A stretch of 64,000 nt of DNA, from the NCBI RefSeq assembly GCF_003254395.2, contig NC_037642.1:8073736-8137735 (forward strand), written 5' to 3'. The notes under the pieces are model-generated. The model did not search any database. It was not told where the DNA came from and saw only the letters and a list, made by a program, of their open reading frames with translations. Source of the stretch: Apis mellifera. Lineage: Eukaryota > Arthropoda > Insecta > Hymenoptera > Apidae. Made by a program: the position numbers and the translations under genes. This document shows, one piece after another, positions 1-12,468 of the stretch (the stretch's first letter is position 1; each line of letters begins with the position of its first letter).

Positions 1-398
1 AACACGTTCCGTGGCTGCAACAACTACGGAACGGGAGAAAGGATTTTGTCGAAAGAGGATCCAATCCTCCTCCTTGTCGCGCCTCTTCGTGTCGAGCTAA
101 TGACGCGCGTCGGCTCCATCATCAATCATACTTTCATTACGCGGATCGCAGCTGCTCCGCATTGACTCCGCGTGGCCCGCGGCCCATCCTTATTATTCCC
201 CAGCATCCATCCTCGTCTCGCATCTCCCAGACGCGTTCTTGCCCCGCCGCAATCAGTGATTTCATGCCTCCCTTCTGCCCCGATAACGATTCCAAAGGAG
301 GAGTCCTCCAGAGGGAAGGGGACGAATAAAATTGAGGAATAAGGATTGTACGATTTTCGGCTCGGTGATTGAGGATGCTCGTGGTGCAGGAATCGACG

Positions 399-430
399 AA
401 AGGAAGGAAGGAAGGAAGGAAGGAAAGGAA
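399..430. repeat. (AAGG)n microsatellite
   Basis: About six tandem AAGG units grade into GGAAA variants. The tract is purine-only on the + strand and lies in intronic DNA. Confidence 0.9.
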
Positions 431-3400
431 GAAGAGAATATAATAGTAGAATAAAAATGTATTTGCGCCGAGAGGATGGACTGAGAATATATTCGCGTGT
501 AAAATTTGTAATCGAGCGATTGCACGATAGATTTAACAATGATAACGGCGAGTAATGCAATCATCCCATTTGATTTTTAACTTACGAGGATAATTCAGAA
601 TCGTATATTTTGATATCAATCAGCCTCGCCGCACATCGCCGTTTAAAACTTGCTCGACCCCACTTCCTATCTGCTAAACACGGCAGAAAAAGGCAATTTT
701 CCAGCGGTAACAGGGAAGAAGCCCTTATACTCGTTCGGGCAAGGAGATCCCCAACGCGTGTCTCTCTCTCTTTGATCGCGAGGAGGGCACGGTATAAACC
801 TAATAGAATCCGGATCCGGGGAGACACGGAGGCAGCTTGTACGTCGTAAAACGATGCGCGTCGTGGCTTTATATTTTATAGTTCGAGCGAGTTGCCCTGT
901 CTGTGTATCGTGCCCGCCATCGAATGGGGAAGGATTTAAAAGGGATCGTGGTTTTACGGCCGAGTATTAGGATGGCGGCGTTAAAACCTCGTACGTATCC
1001 CTTTTACCGTTCTCGAGGCCGTGCGTGAGCGCTGCTAATTTTACACTGCGTAATTTCGAGCAATTGGCTAAATCGCGATTAACTCTGGACCATTTAATAC
1101 ATTCAATTTACTTGTTTCTTTCTTTCTTTTTTTTTTTTTCATCATATTTCATCATATTTGATTTATCTCTTTAAAAACAAAAAAAAAAAAACAAAAAATA
1201 GAAGCTATGGGATTTTTCAATCGTATCAAATTTGCAAAAAAATTCGATGATCGCGTGTATGGACGTATGGATTAAATTCCAAATCCTTCATCTTTCTCTC
1301 TCTCTCTCTACTATTTTTTATCTAATATTTTTTTTTTTTTTTTATTAAATATTTTAAAAGTAGCGAGCATTGGTTTTTACAACGCACATCTCGTCGCATC
1401 GAACACTCGTCCCTACCTACACCTGTCAAATTTTTGAAACGCCGCGCCGCCCCGATAGTTTATTGCGAATGATCGGTGGTGTTTTCACACGTTTCGTTGC
1501 CTGGCATTCCAATCACCAGATTGTGGAGCTTTTGATTTTGTAACGGCTCGTAATCGAATTCAATTTACACCGTTGCCCGTCCGATTTGAAAGTGTAATGT
1601 AATATTCTAGAAGGGGGAGAGGGGAAGGAGGATGTCTCTGTTTTTGAACGAGACGTAGAATCGACTAATGGGAATTGGCGGTCGCGTTCCAAAAACAACC
1701 CCCCTCCCCTCCGATCATAAAGCTACGTCGAAGCGCAGAAATTTCTACATTGTTACCTACGCACAAATTGGATGGATTCTGAGAAGAGGAGGAGGCGAGC
1801 GAGAAATTGAACGGGGGATGCCACTAAATGAGCATGATGCTAAACAGAAGTTCCGCCGGCGAACTTTATTCCCTTAAATGTTCCGTGGAAATCGCGTAAA
1901 TTTTATCGCGAGAATATTTTCGCTCGAAATTAGTTTTCCGGATTGCAGATTTTTTTTCTTTTTTTTTACGTAAGCTGAAATTAATCACAAGTGTCATTCA
2001 AAATTGTAAATACTTTAATATCGCAACAATGAATCGTTTTATCGAAATTTTAAGTTATTAAAATTTACTTTGAGAAAATAGAGGATACGATACTATTGAA
2101 TCGTCTTTTTTGCTTCATCCCGATATCGGTTGCCAGATTACGAACGAGTCTATGAATAATATCTATATTCTTTTCTTTTTTCCTGGATTCTTCCGAGAAT
2201 CGTATCTGCCACTTGTCTGGGGTTTGAGATAGGTCAGCGAGACGATTAAGAATTACCTTTTTCTTTGCGCGACCGTCGAGAGCAACCGGAACAACCTATC
2301 GAGATAAAGCGTTCTCAAGCGTTCTGCGCCTCTAACGATCCTTCATTCATCGGGGCGGAAGTTGGTTTCTATTTTCGGAATTGTTTCAAAAATTTTTTCT
2401 CCCAATCTCAATCCAGTTTCGAGATATATTGTACAATAAAATACGTTTAAAAATACGTTCCCGCGAAAGTTTATCGCTCTAGGAATTATCTCGCGCTCCT
2501 TCTCTTTGCTCGTTGACCCCGACGATTTCCAACTTAAACGCGCACACACGGCACCACGACTCGGAATCGTCGTCTCCTTTGCGTGCAGCGCGAAACGACG
2601 CAGTAAAAACGTAACAGCAGCCCCGAAGTACCGTAAAGCTGTGACCGTACGGCGCATTTCGTAACGATACTACGATAAAAGGAAGCCGGCCAACCTCGAG
2701 CCAACCTTCCTCCAGCCTGTTTTCCCTTCGTTGAACAAGCTGTTTCCGATACCGCCAACTCATTCCGTGTTTTTCATCGCCCCTATTCAAATTCCTAGAT
2801 CGGAATTCTCAACTGGCTGCGATTATAATCGTGACGTAAAGTACGGCGTGAGTATTGGCTAAGAAAGGGAAAATTTTTCTTCCGTCCTTCGAAAGACACT
2901 TTCACATTTTTTTTTTCTGTTACGAAGAATAATGATTATCATTTCTTAAAATCGGTTTTAATTATTGAGAGTTGAAAGAACGCAGCTTACAAAATTCGAT
3001 TAAATCGAACTTTGCAGAGACTTCTTTGTTTTATATCCGAGAGAACGAATCGAAAAGATCCAAAATTTCGAAAAGAAATTTTTCTCATTTATCGGAACAT
3101 GCTATCCCTCCTGTTTCCAATCGGTTCCTTCTCTCCAACGATTTATCGCGAATCGTCTGCGTATTCAACAAACGCACGACCGCGTTCGACTTTACGAGGG
3201 GTTTTCGATTTACGCGTACCGAGAAACGAAGACTGTGTAAAAGTGGAAAGGAATTGGCGGGGAGTCGACGACGACTCCGTCGAAGATATCTTAATTGCTG
3301 GTTTTGCTTATTATTCCCGGCATTCGTCGGTAGCCAGGGGTCAACGTTGGCTACGAGAGTTCAGAGCCATAGATCACCAAGGGAAAGGTCGGCTTCGCGT

Positions 3401-4279
3401 CGACTCTTTTCCAACCAAATTATTCCTCTCTTTCTCCCTCTTCCCTTCCACCGCGTCTTCAAAACTTCCTCTTTACGCTCACTTTCACAGAAGCTCGGCC
3501 TGTCGTTTACGATCGGCTTCGCAGTTTCGTTTTTTCCCATGCTGTCGAGAGATCGACAAGCGAACGTCCGTGGCCGTCGACTTTAATAGCAATCCCTTCC
3601 TCCAGAACCAACTTTCGCGGAGTAGTATCCGGCGATTAGTGTTTAATTGGCCGGCTTGTTTTTAATTCGAGCGGGTCGCGTGCGTGAGACGTAATCGCGT
3701 TACAGGCTGATCCTAATCGGATAGGGTTGGCCGATGCCCGTTGTGCGCAAGATAGATCTTCTTTCTCGTTGTAAACCCTTTAAATCCTGGGTATTTCGAC
3801 GATAGTATGAGAGAGAGGTTTTGATGGATCGATTAAAATATTCCGTTGACGTGCTTGATTCGTGAAACGAACGTTTGTGAATGGAGATGAATCGATCGAA
3901 ATGTGTTTTATTTTTAACTGTATGCTTGTGAAAATCTATAACGAATTATTAAAAGCTTCATTGTGTCCTTCGAGGAAGGAACCAATTAGTTTGGAACGAA
4001 CTGCAATATTCATTCTTCCCGAAATATTTATCAAAGACGATGTATTTGTATCGTGAAAATGGAGGCAAATTCCTGTTTAAAACAATCCCAATTTAAATTC
4101 GAACTTCAAGTTCTCTTCTTTTATTCCCAACGAAATCAGTGAAAAAAAATCGGATCAAGGATCGAAAGACCTTCCTCCTTCTTCACCCTATATTCCCATC
4201 CCTCTCGCGAGATACCACCTACCTCCCCCTTTACGAATCGACTCGCGACCCATTCGTTACGCGCTCGCTGAGAGGTCTC

Positions 4280-4900
4280 GGTTGATAACGGCGCCCCCCT
4301 TCCTCCCTCCCTTCCCCTCCCCGCCATACCATCGTTGCAAAATGCTATCCGACCTGCTATGGGAAGAGAGAAAGTGGAAAGGTCCCTGTAAGCTCGGGGT
4401 CCAGTTTAGTATCCGTAGCTTCGGTATATATCCACTCGATCTCACTTGGTCCACATCCATCCCTTTTGCCCTGGCCTCTCTCCCTTCCCCGGGTGGGTCT
4501 CCTCTGCCACATCCGATTCCCCTTTTCTCGTCCGTTCTTTCCGTCCGTTCGGCCTATCCTTCTCCTCCCCCACCCCCTCCCTTCCTCCGGCGTCGTCCCT
4601 TGCGCGCTGACCATCAATCAAGCTTGTCAATTTGTAATGGCGATTCTCTGTGTCCATCTCGGGAGAGCGGTCCAGACACCCCAGCCCACCACGCTCTCTC
4701 TTCCCTTCTTCCGTCGTCTCGTCCCCCCTCCCACTCGGCGCGGCGTTCGATCTCCGCGCCACTCTATATCTGGCCAACTCGTCGAGGAGGATGGGGGATG
4801 GAGAGAAGGAGATTCCTCTCCGTCTCTCTTCCTCCTCCATCCCTGCTATCTATCCCTCTCTCGCTTCCTCCTCGACGGTGGCTGGACACCAGCCCGCTGG
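4280..4900. repeat. Pyrimidine-rich low-complexity tract
   Basis: Over about 600 bases the + strand is dominated by C and T, with many CCTCC, CTCTC and TCCCC blocks. The composition keeps several frames open and gives long proline/serine-rich translations without domain character. It is best read as low-complexity intronic DNA, although pyrimidine tracts can bind PTB-like splicing factors. Confidence 0.7.
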
Positions 4901-4975
4901 TAAACGTTCCCGCTGCCACTGATGGGATATCGGTAGATGGAGAAAAAGAGAAAGAGCCTCCCCCTCCTCACCCCC

Positions 4976-5040
4976 TCGTCGTCGTCGTCGTCGTTTCCAA
5001 CGTACGCTCCCTGCACACACACACACACGCACACTCACGG
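4976..5040. repeat. (GTC)n followed by (AC)n microsatellites
   Basis: Six GTC units (4976-4996) are followed after a short unique segment by an alternating AC run (about 5013-5035). Confidence 0.85.
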
Positions 5041-5707
5041 TGCCTCGTGGTCCACCTCGTGGTGCGCTAAATAAAATGGATGTCCTGGGGTCGGGAATCG
5101 GGAGAAATTGCGAACACCCCGTACGTCACCCGCACCCACACCCACACCACCTCCTCCTCCTCCCCCTGGGAACGTCATCGAAAGCGCCGACGTCGACTAC
5201 TACGGCGTCGACTTCACTTTTTGTTTGTAAGTTTCTGTTTGCTTTGTTTGCTCCCCCGTGAATGGGGGCGCGATTCGTCGAGTTTAGAGAGATCGCGGTC
5301 AATTCGAGATGGTTTTATTTCCGCGGCTGGTAATCATAAGGGGTTAGGCTTCTTTTTCATTTTTGTTTTGTTTTAGGAGATTATTGGAGATATATATATA
5401 TGTACACGCAGGTATTTTCAATGGAATCTACGAATCATAATCCACCTCTTCGAGTTTGAACGTCTTGCGAGCAAATTTACGATCCGAATAAAATCTATAA
5501 CGAGCCATCGATGATCTCTCTCGTTGGTAATTTGGAAAAAATTGCGTAAATCTTGAAATTCAGTCGGCGTCTCTTCTTCCCTCCCCGAGAATATTCCGAC
5601 AAATTGCTATTCGTTGCACCCTTCACCGTAACATATTCTTTGACGAATAAGTAGCCATATTTCACTCCGTTTCTAGCCTATGGAGAACAATCTTGGGGAC
5701 AATTGGT

Positions 5708-5710
<3 letters not shown>

Positions 5711-5740
<30 letters not shown>
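5711..5740. repeat. (GA)n microsatellite
   Basis: About 14 uninterrupted GA units. GA runs of this kind can bind GAGA-factor-like proteins in insects, but nothing here shows that they do. Confidence 0.95.
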
Positions 5741-5743
<3 letters not shown>

Positions 5744-6653
5744 CTCGTCCTCTCTGGCTATAGCCTTCTATATAAGATTTCTTCTTCTTCTTTTTTTTTT
5801 TTTCTCTCTGCGTTTCGTGTCACGTAGACGTGATATAGAGTTACTTAGAGAGCCGATCCCTCGCACATTACGGCCCCAATGTTTGAAAGGTGGCGTGGAT
5901 ACGGCTTCTTATACGACATAGATCATACGTTAATTGAAATGGGGTGCACGGGCGCCAGTCGTCGAATACAAACGACCGACTTATAGAAATGTTATTATTT
6001 GCTCGGGGATCGGGCGGAACTGGGACACGGCCGGCTTACTTGCGGGAAATTGCATCCGGCTGTATTAAAGTCTCGATCAACGGGCGCGATTTTCAGTGGT
6101 TAGAACGTAATATTGAGCCGACGGGGGTTAACCGGTCGCGAATGTTATTTCGATGGTCCAAGAATTCGATTGCAAATTCATTTTTTCCCGATGATGAGCA
6201 ACAATCTTTCCTTTTTTTTTCTTCTTCTTTCGCGCACATTTCCACAATTGTTTCTTATATATATTTATATATATCAAAAAAAAAAAAGAAAAGAAAAAAA
6301 TCGAATCGACGATTCTCCTTTTACTTTTTTATTTTTTTCAACTCGAAATATCCCGATCTTCATAAATCATCGATCAATTCAGAATCACCGCCCTCCCTCC
6401 GTCCGGGGCACGACGAAACGCGACTAATTTCCTCCCGGCGAAATCCGTTTCCATGTAAACGAGCCAAGAGGTCCATTTCGTTACCGATTACGTATGTACG
6501 TGTACCATAAACCGACCCGTTGGGGTGGCTCCTCGAGCACGGAAATGAAGTCTTGGACGGTCACGATCGCTATGAAAAGATAAGGTCCGAGTTCTCCGGG
6601 TTCTAGCTGGACACCGCCCACCCTTCGTCCATCCCCTTTTCCATTCGCCTCCA

Positions 6654-6680
6654 CCCTCCTCCTCCTCCTCCTCCTCCTCT
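6654..6680. repeat. (CTC)n microsatellite
   Basis: Eight or more CCT/CTC units in tandem. The reverse strand is a homopurine GGA run. Confidence 0.9.
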
Positions 6681-7875
6681 CCCCATTCTCGTCTCCTCCA
6701 ACTAGATTTTTCATGCCGTGGATCGCGTCCGGTGTATCAACTCCCTCCCGCCTGCTCTCCGTCCAGCGGACTATCGCGTATCGCAGGAGGGGTGGACCTA
6801 TCTTATCGGCGTGGCCATAATAGCCTGTTCTATCTCATCTCGAGTCTCGTTGACCGTTTACCCTCTAGACCACTTTCGCCATCAAGCCTCCATCCGCGGT
6901 AATGGTGAGCAGGAAGAAACCTGGCTCGCTTCGACAGACAGGGGAGAGGGGAGGGGGTGGGGGAGGAATGATATCACGGAAACGCATCGACGCCCGTTCC
7001 GAGCCGGCTGTTAAGTCGGCTCCTATCGCGCAATCGGGGTGCTTTTCGATACCGACTCGTCATGAAAGCTTTTCTTTCCTCTTTCTTTTTTCTTTCCTCT
7101 TCCTTGCTCGACTCGTTCAGAGTTTGAATTTCGTCGAAGGACGTTCGTTAAAGTTTTTCTATATACGAAAAGTTGCTGGAACAATTTCATTATCGATGGA
7201 AAATAAATTTCTATATTCTCGCTTGTCATCATTCAGAATTCAAGAATTTATCCCAAGAGGGGATAAGAGTTTTTGTAAAAAAACTGTTTAAAAATCTTGA
7301 AACTTATTATTTCAAGCAAAGAGTCAGAGTGATTAAATCGATCGAGTTAATTCGGGTTTTCCGCTTTCGAAAATTATTCTTAAAAATGTGCATGTGTATT
7401 ATAACGTAAACGTGTATTACTTTAATCCCAATCGTTGGTTGGATAATAAATTTAAATAGTTGGACGTTAACAACGGATCAGAGAATTGCATCAGAAAATT
7501 CGATCCAAGACTTTTGACCACCTACTCGTGCACGCTTAGAGATTGCTTACAATTAGTCAAAGAGCGAAACGAATGTGAGTAATAGCGTATCAAGCGAGGC
7601 AAGAAAGTCGAACGTCGAACCCAAAGTTCAACTCGTGGCGTAGTTATTTCTACGACATTTAAACGACCAGCCAGCCACCGTTCGCCTTTATTTATGCCCG
7701 TCGTAAGGAGAGACACTTCCGACGTTTGTGGCTCTCATAACCTCCCTTTTATTGACACTGTTAAGAATGCTCTGTGTAATACGGCGGACTTGGATGCCCC
7801 TGGCCAAGACTGTTGCATCCGCTCGCCTCGTTAAAATCCACCTTTTACGCGCATTATTATTTCAATGCTCGTACC

Positions 7876-7905
7876 GGCTTGGCTCGGCTCGGCTCGGCTC
7901 GGCTC
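7876..7905. repeat. (GGCTC)n pentanucleotide repeat
   Basis: Five perfect GGCTC units are preceded by one imperfect copy. GC-rich pentamers are less common here than dinucleotide repeats. Confidence 0.95.
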
Positions 7906-8870
7906 CGCACGATCGATGCAATTGAAAGGAAATCGCGACGACGCTTGATTCTCGAGACGCGTTGATTAATTGACCAAGGTGGCGAGTGATGCTTCTTTCT
8001 CTTTGCTGACGTCCACTTTGATTCCCCACGGGACACGTAATAAATATTCAGAGGGGGATGCAATGCTTTCGATCGACGTTAAAAGCTGGTTTTCGAGGGA
8101 GCTTTCGATACGTATCGTTCGTGGAATCGTAGTCGAGTCGGGTATACTTTTACCGTAAAAGATTCTTGTCGATGAGAATTTCTTTTTTTCACAAGATTAT
8201 TTTAATTCTTCTATGTATACATATACAATTTTATCGGGCTATAAATTAATAGAAATTTATGAAATGAATGTTATACGTCAATAACGAAAGTGTATGTCGA
8301 TGAACAAGTGATTCAACGATCTTATAGTTTGTTTTTTTTTTAACGTTCGAACGAGTAAAGTAAAACTAACGCGCCGTCTCGAACGTCTCCCTGAACGCTC
8401 GTTAACTTCACTTTCCGCATAAACCGTTTTCCCATAAACATAAAACAACGTTCCACCAGCCGAAGTATCCCTTAAAAACACTCTCAAAATCCAACCTAAC
8501 CGATCCTTCCTAACAATTTTCCAATTTTCCCCGATCCTCCATGTCTCTTCCCCTATCCACATTTGATTTCTCTACACGAGGGCGAAAAATTCCCCCAAGA
8601 AACAATCGTCTAATCCCGATTTCGAACTCGAGGATCCGTTCCACGCGTGGATCGTCGTGCACATGTCGACCCGCGTCGACCCGTACAATCCCCCGGAGAG
8701 AGAGAGCGGCAAAACAACGCGAACGTCAGAGGTTTCTCTAAGGAGGGCCGTGGTCCTCCTTAATTATCATAATTTATAGCCAATCGGTTAATTAAAATAT
8801 CTAAATACCGTATAGGAGGCCGTATAAGATACGATAATATATATCCGTGGCAGCAGTTTTGGTCCTCCTC

Positions 8871-8913
8871 CCGTCCCGTCCCGTCTCGTCTCGTCTCGTC
8901 TCGTCTCGTTTCG
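8871..8913. repeat. (CGTCC)n to (CGTCT)n pentanucleotide repeat
   Basis: The repeat starts as CGTCC and changes to CGTCT partway, which indicates that a variant unit expanded inside an older array. The last unit is CGTTT. Confidence 0.95.
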
Positions 8914-9161
8914 TACCTTATAAATATTAAATGTTTTATGGACCTGGCAATACTCGTCCCCTCCCACCCGCTCTCTCTCTCTCTCTTTCTCCACCGATGC
9001 TTGGCCGTTCGTTCCATCATTAATTATTTATCGCGTCAACCGAGGAGGAGCCAGTCAGCCGCGAGCGCCTCTTCGGGTTTTATCGAATCGCCGCGAAGGA
9101 TTTCAGCTGATCTCTCCCGATCCGTCGATAGAAATTTATGTGTGGAGTCTTGGTTGAGGGT

Positions 9162-9189
9162 GGAGAGAGAGAAAGAGAGAGAGAGAGGG
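9162..9189. repeat. (GA)n microsatellite
   Basis: GA units with one GAAA interruption. It lies about 230 bases before a CT run of similar length. Confidence 0.9.
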
Positions 9190-9414
9190 TGAGAAGGTTG
9201 GACGAGGGTTGAAGGGAAAGGAGGAGAAAAAAAAAAGGAGGAGGATGGAGGTTGAAGAACTGGGTTAAAATATGCCAACGCTCGAGTCTTGAGGGGGAGG
9301 GGGGTAAATTAATTTCGGCTTGTCACGGGGAGGACATCCATAAATGCAGTAGCTTCTTTGATACCGTATTTCGTGTATACCCGTTTATACGCTCTCTTTG
9401 TTGTTTCTGTATGT

Positions 9415-9434
9415 CTCTCTCTCTCTCTCTCTCT
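9415..9434. repeat. (CT)n microsatellite
   Basis: Ten CT units, complementary in sense to the GA run at 9162-9189, so the two could pair in a single strand. Confidence 0.9.
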
Positions 9435-10411
9435 TGGTTGGGTTGGAGATTGTTCTGCAACTTGCACGACAAAAATCTGCCTCGTAACGCTGCTTGCTTG
9501 TGCATTTGTAAATAAGTACTTCGTTGAACGTTGCTCCCGGCGAATCGATATTCCTTTCGTCGATTAGATATTCTTGAAGTTGTAATTGTAAGAAGAAAAA
9601 AAAGAAAAGAAACGATTTGATTGAGTTGAGATTAAAATAAGTCTATCCATCCAATTGTATTTCCAAGTTCAATTTGGAATCTTGCGTTTCAGATTATCAT
9701 ACGTTCAAATTCCAACAATATCATTACATCTTTCTTCTTGTACCAACATCTACGACTCTTCCTTTCCTTTCACCAAATTTTTGAAACAGAATTTTCGTCA
9801 TTTCCATCGTTTCAATTTCACCACCGCTTGGGATCGATCGAGGTGGCAATTTCGAAAGACGGACGATCAATTTCCCCGTTTCCCCCATAGATTTTCCACG
9901 AGAGATTCGATCACTCGGCCGCATCTTCGATGCAACGGAGCAACCCTCGCTCCGATGTCCACGGTTGGATATCCACGGGCGTAGAAAAGTACCCCGAAAC
10001 AGTGGTGGGGCGGGGTGCACGTTAGGAAAGGGAAGTTGCTTGCTGGAGACAGCGGAAGAAAAATAGCGGAAGTCATCGACCTCCAAGGGGCTATATATCA
10101 GAGGGTCGCGGAGGAGGATCGTGTGCTCCCTTGTTTGTGTGCGCTTGTTCTCCTCTTCGCGCGTGTGGACACGTTTCTCGTACATAGGAGAGGAGAGAAC
10201 GAGCGAGCGAAGTTAAAATCGACGAAAACGGGAGGAGGTACGCGAAGAAGTGGGGGAGGGAGGAAGGATGAATGGAGGAGAATCTAGGATAGTGGTGCAA
10301 ACGTTTCATCATCCGTACGAAGGATCGCGATGACCCAAGTTCACCCCGTTGTTCTCCCCGGATTCCGCTTCCCCCGGATTTATCTTAAATGAGACTCCCC
10401 CGAGGCTTAAC

Positions 10412-10428
10412 TCGGCTTGGCAAGCCGA
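10412..10428. repeat. Perfect 8-bp-arm inverted repeat near an Exd/Hox-type motif
   Basis: TCGGCTTG is followed by one G and then CAAGCCGA. It lies about 35 bp upstream of TGATTGAT (10463-10470). It is short enough to arise by chance, and is listed because it sits in an otherwise repeat-free intronic patch. Confidence 0.6.
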
Positions 10429-10462
10429 CCGCCTTGTACTCGCGCTATATAGGGTATATTTC

Positions 10463-10475
10463 TGATTGATTAAAT
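10463..10475 (+). promoter_or_regulatory. Exd/Pbx-Hox type motif TGATTGATTAAAT
   Basis: TGATTGAT matches the established PBC-Hox heterodimer site type, and the extra TTAAAT adds another homeodomain half-site. Homothorax acts with Extradenticle, so such a site in an hth intron could be autoregulatory. That is inference from an 8-mer only. Confidence 0.25.
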
Positions 10476-11174
10476 TCCTGCAATTACGTCGTGTCGTATA
10501 TCACACCCCGGAGAGGTTGTTTCGAGTCCCGCCTTGCGAGGGTATACTCGTTGGAAATAGTTGTGTCTTCGAATCGAGAGAGGTGATGTTAATCCTCGGA
10601 TCAATATCTAAAATATTATATTCGAGTTTTAGTTGATAACAAATGTGATTAAAAGATCTTTGATAATTAACCTTTCAAATACCAATTTTTTGTATTTATC
10701 TTTAAAATCAAATACCTTTCCAAAGATATCCTACAATGAATAAATATTAACACTCTTATATATACGCACATATAACGCGAAATGTTTTAAGCTTAAGATT
10801 CTATATTGCATATAAAATTTTCAGAGATAGAAGAATACACAACACGATCCATCCATATGTCCGAAACATCGTAAATTAGTTGTTGCACAAAACCGGCGTA
10901 AAGCGTCGTCGATGTCGACCGGTTTCCAGAATCGTTTTCATTAGCCGTTTTAATCATACCATTTACGGATTCGTAGCGCGGGCCGACAATGGCGCGGAGC
11001 CGTCGATTCGGTAGAAATTCATTGTGGAATCGTCACAATACACACCGGCCTCCGTGACACCGATATTATTCTCTCCTCGGCCGACGACGTTATCTTCGAT
11101 CGCCGTCGAAACGAACAATGCTAGGAAACCGGCAGACGACGCGGCGAGAGAAAAACAGAGAACGCGAAAGCAAC

Positions 11175-11267
11175 GAGAGAGAGAGAGAAACGGAGAAAGA
11201 GAAAATAACGCGGAGGAGAAAGAATGTTAAAGAGAAAAGAAAAGAGAGAGAGAGAGAGAGAGAGAGC
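11175..11267. repeat. Two (GA)n runs in a purine-rich patch
   Basis: A short GA run (about 11175-11188) is followed by AGAAAGAG-type sequence and a longer GA run (11243-11267). Confidence 0.85.
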
Positions 11268-12365
11268 AGGCAGCAGGCGGATGAGTTATTAGATCCGGCG
11301 TATCCGGCGTATTGCGTCGCGGATGACCAATAGTTTCATCGAGGGATTGTTGAAGGTTCCGGACCACATTTCCGGTTTCCGCTCGACGAATCACCCTTCC
11401 TCCCCCTCCTTCTTCTTACTCGTCGTGTCTCGACTCGACCCGACTCTCGGAATTTGCTTGGCCGTGAACGAACGGCCAAGGCTAGAAACTGTGGGATCAA
11501 GCTCCCCCTGCTATCGCCACTAACCGTGACGATCCCCCTCGTCACGCTCTTCCTCGTTTCATCCCTCGAGGACTCGGGGATGGTAACGCGATGGTAGTTA
11601 CCATCCTCCTAGACTCCGCTTAGACTTTCCGAGTTTCGAGTTCTAGTTTCACCGTTTCTTCCAACGAATTCCGATCCGACGCTGTGATATAAATATTCTC
11701 GCTCCTCCCTTCTTCCTCTTCCTAAGTAAGTAATTCCTTCCTTCCTTTACTAAGTAATTCTATTCTAAATATCCGAATGATCAACTCTTATTGTAATCCT
11801 GATAGAGAGAATAATAACTCTAAAAATTCTCTGGCTAATTGATATCGCATCAAAATAACGCGTGTGTAGACATTTCCAGAGGATTTCTCACCATTCACGC
11901 TCCCCCTAATTAAATCGTCAATTCCACCGAGGAAGGAGTAGACGTAGGTCCAAGTTTACGGTCTGCTTTAAATCTTGCCGGTAAACTTCGTTACAGCAGT
12001 CGGCCACGAGCGTGAACTTCTCGCCCGAGAACTGATGCTCGGTTACTTGGACCGCTCATATTTATCACGGCTGGCCCTCCTCGGTGTCCCTTCTTCCGCG
12101 GTTTTCGCACCGGCCAGAGAGAAGCCTTCCGGCCAACTACGGGCCGGGGTCGAGGGCGGAAGGGCGAGAGAGGGCTCCTCGTGAGCCTCTCGAAACTCGT
12201 CGTGTCGCGTGGAACTAAGTTCGGAAGCTCGGTTTCGTTCACCCTCCTCCTCCCTCCATACCTTTCCCGCAAGGATTGCACGCTCGTCCAGGTTTGCACC
12301 CGGTCTCTCTAGGCCTTCGACCTCTTACCACGGTTCCGTAGTTCCGGATCTGAACGTCTGAAACG

Positions 12366-12387
12366 CAGCCAGCCAGCCAGCCAGCCA
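12366..12387. repeat. (CAGC)n tetranucleotide repeat
   Basis: Five tandem CAGC units, the last one followed by CATCC. Confidence 0.9.
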
Positions 12388-12441
12388 TCCCGACCGGTGT
12401 GGGCTGCGACCATAAGTTACTAATGTTGTTCCCGTGTTGGC

Positions 12442-12468
12442 GGGGGAGGGGCGAGCTACCCCTCCCCC
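12442..12468. repeat. GC-rich hairpin with perfect 10-bp stem
   Basis: The arm GGGGGAGGGG (12442-12451) is followed by the 7-base loop CGAGCTA and the perfect complement CCCCTCCCCC (12459-12468). All stem pairs are G-C except one A-T. The left arm alone is also G-quadruplex-prone. It lies in the hth intron in a CpG-rich segment. Confidence 0.85.

Noticed and set aside
4282..5070. 262-codon Pro/Ser-rich + strand frame
   Set aside because: It lies in a pyrimidine-rich low-complexity tract. Overlapping frames on both strands are equally open.
10510..10560. tRNA B-box-like TTTCGAGTCCC
   Set aside because: The flanking bases do not form a T stem or an acceptor stem, and no A box is at the expected distance.
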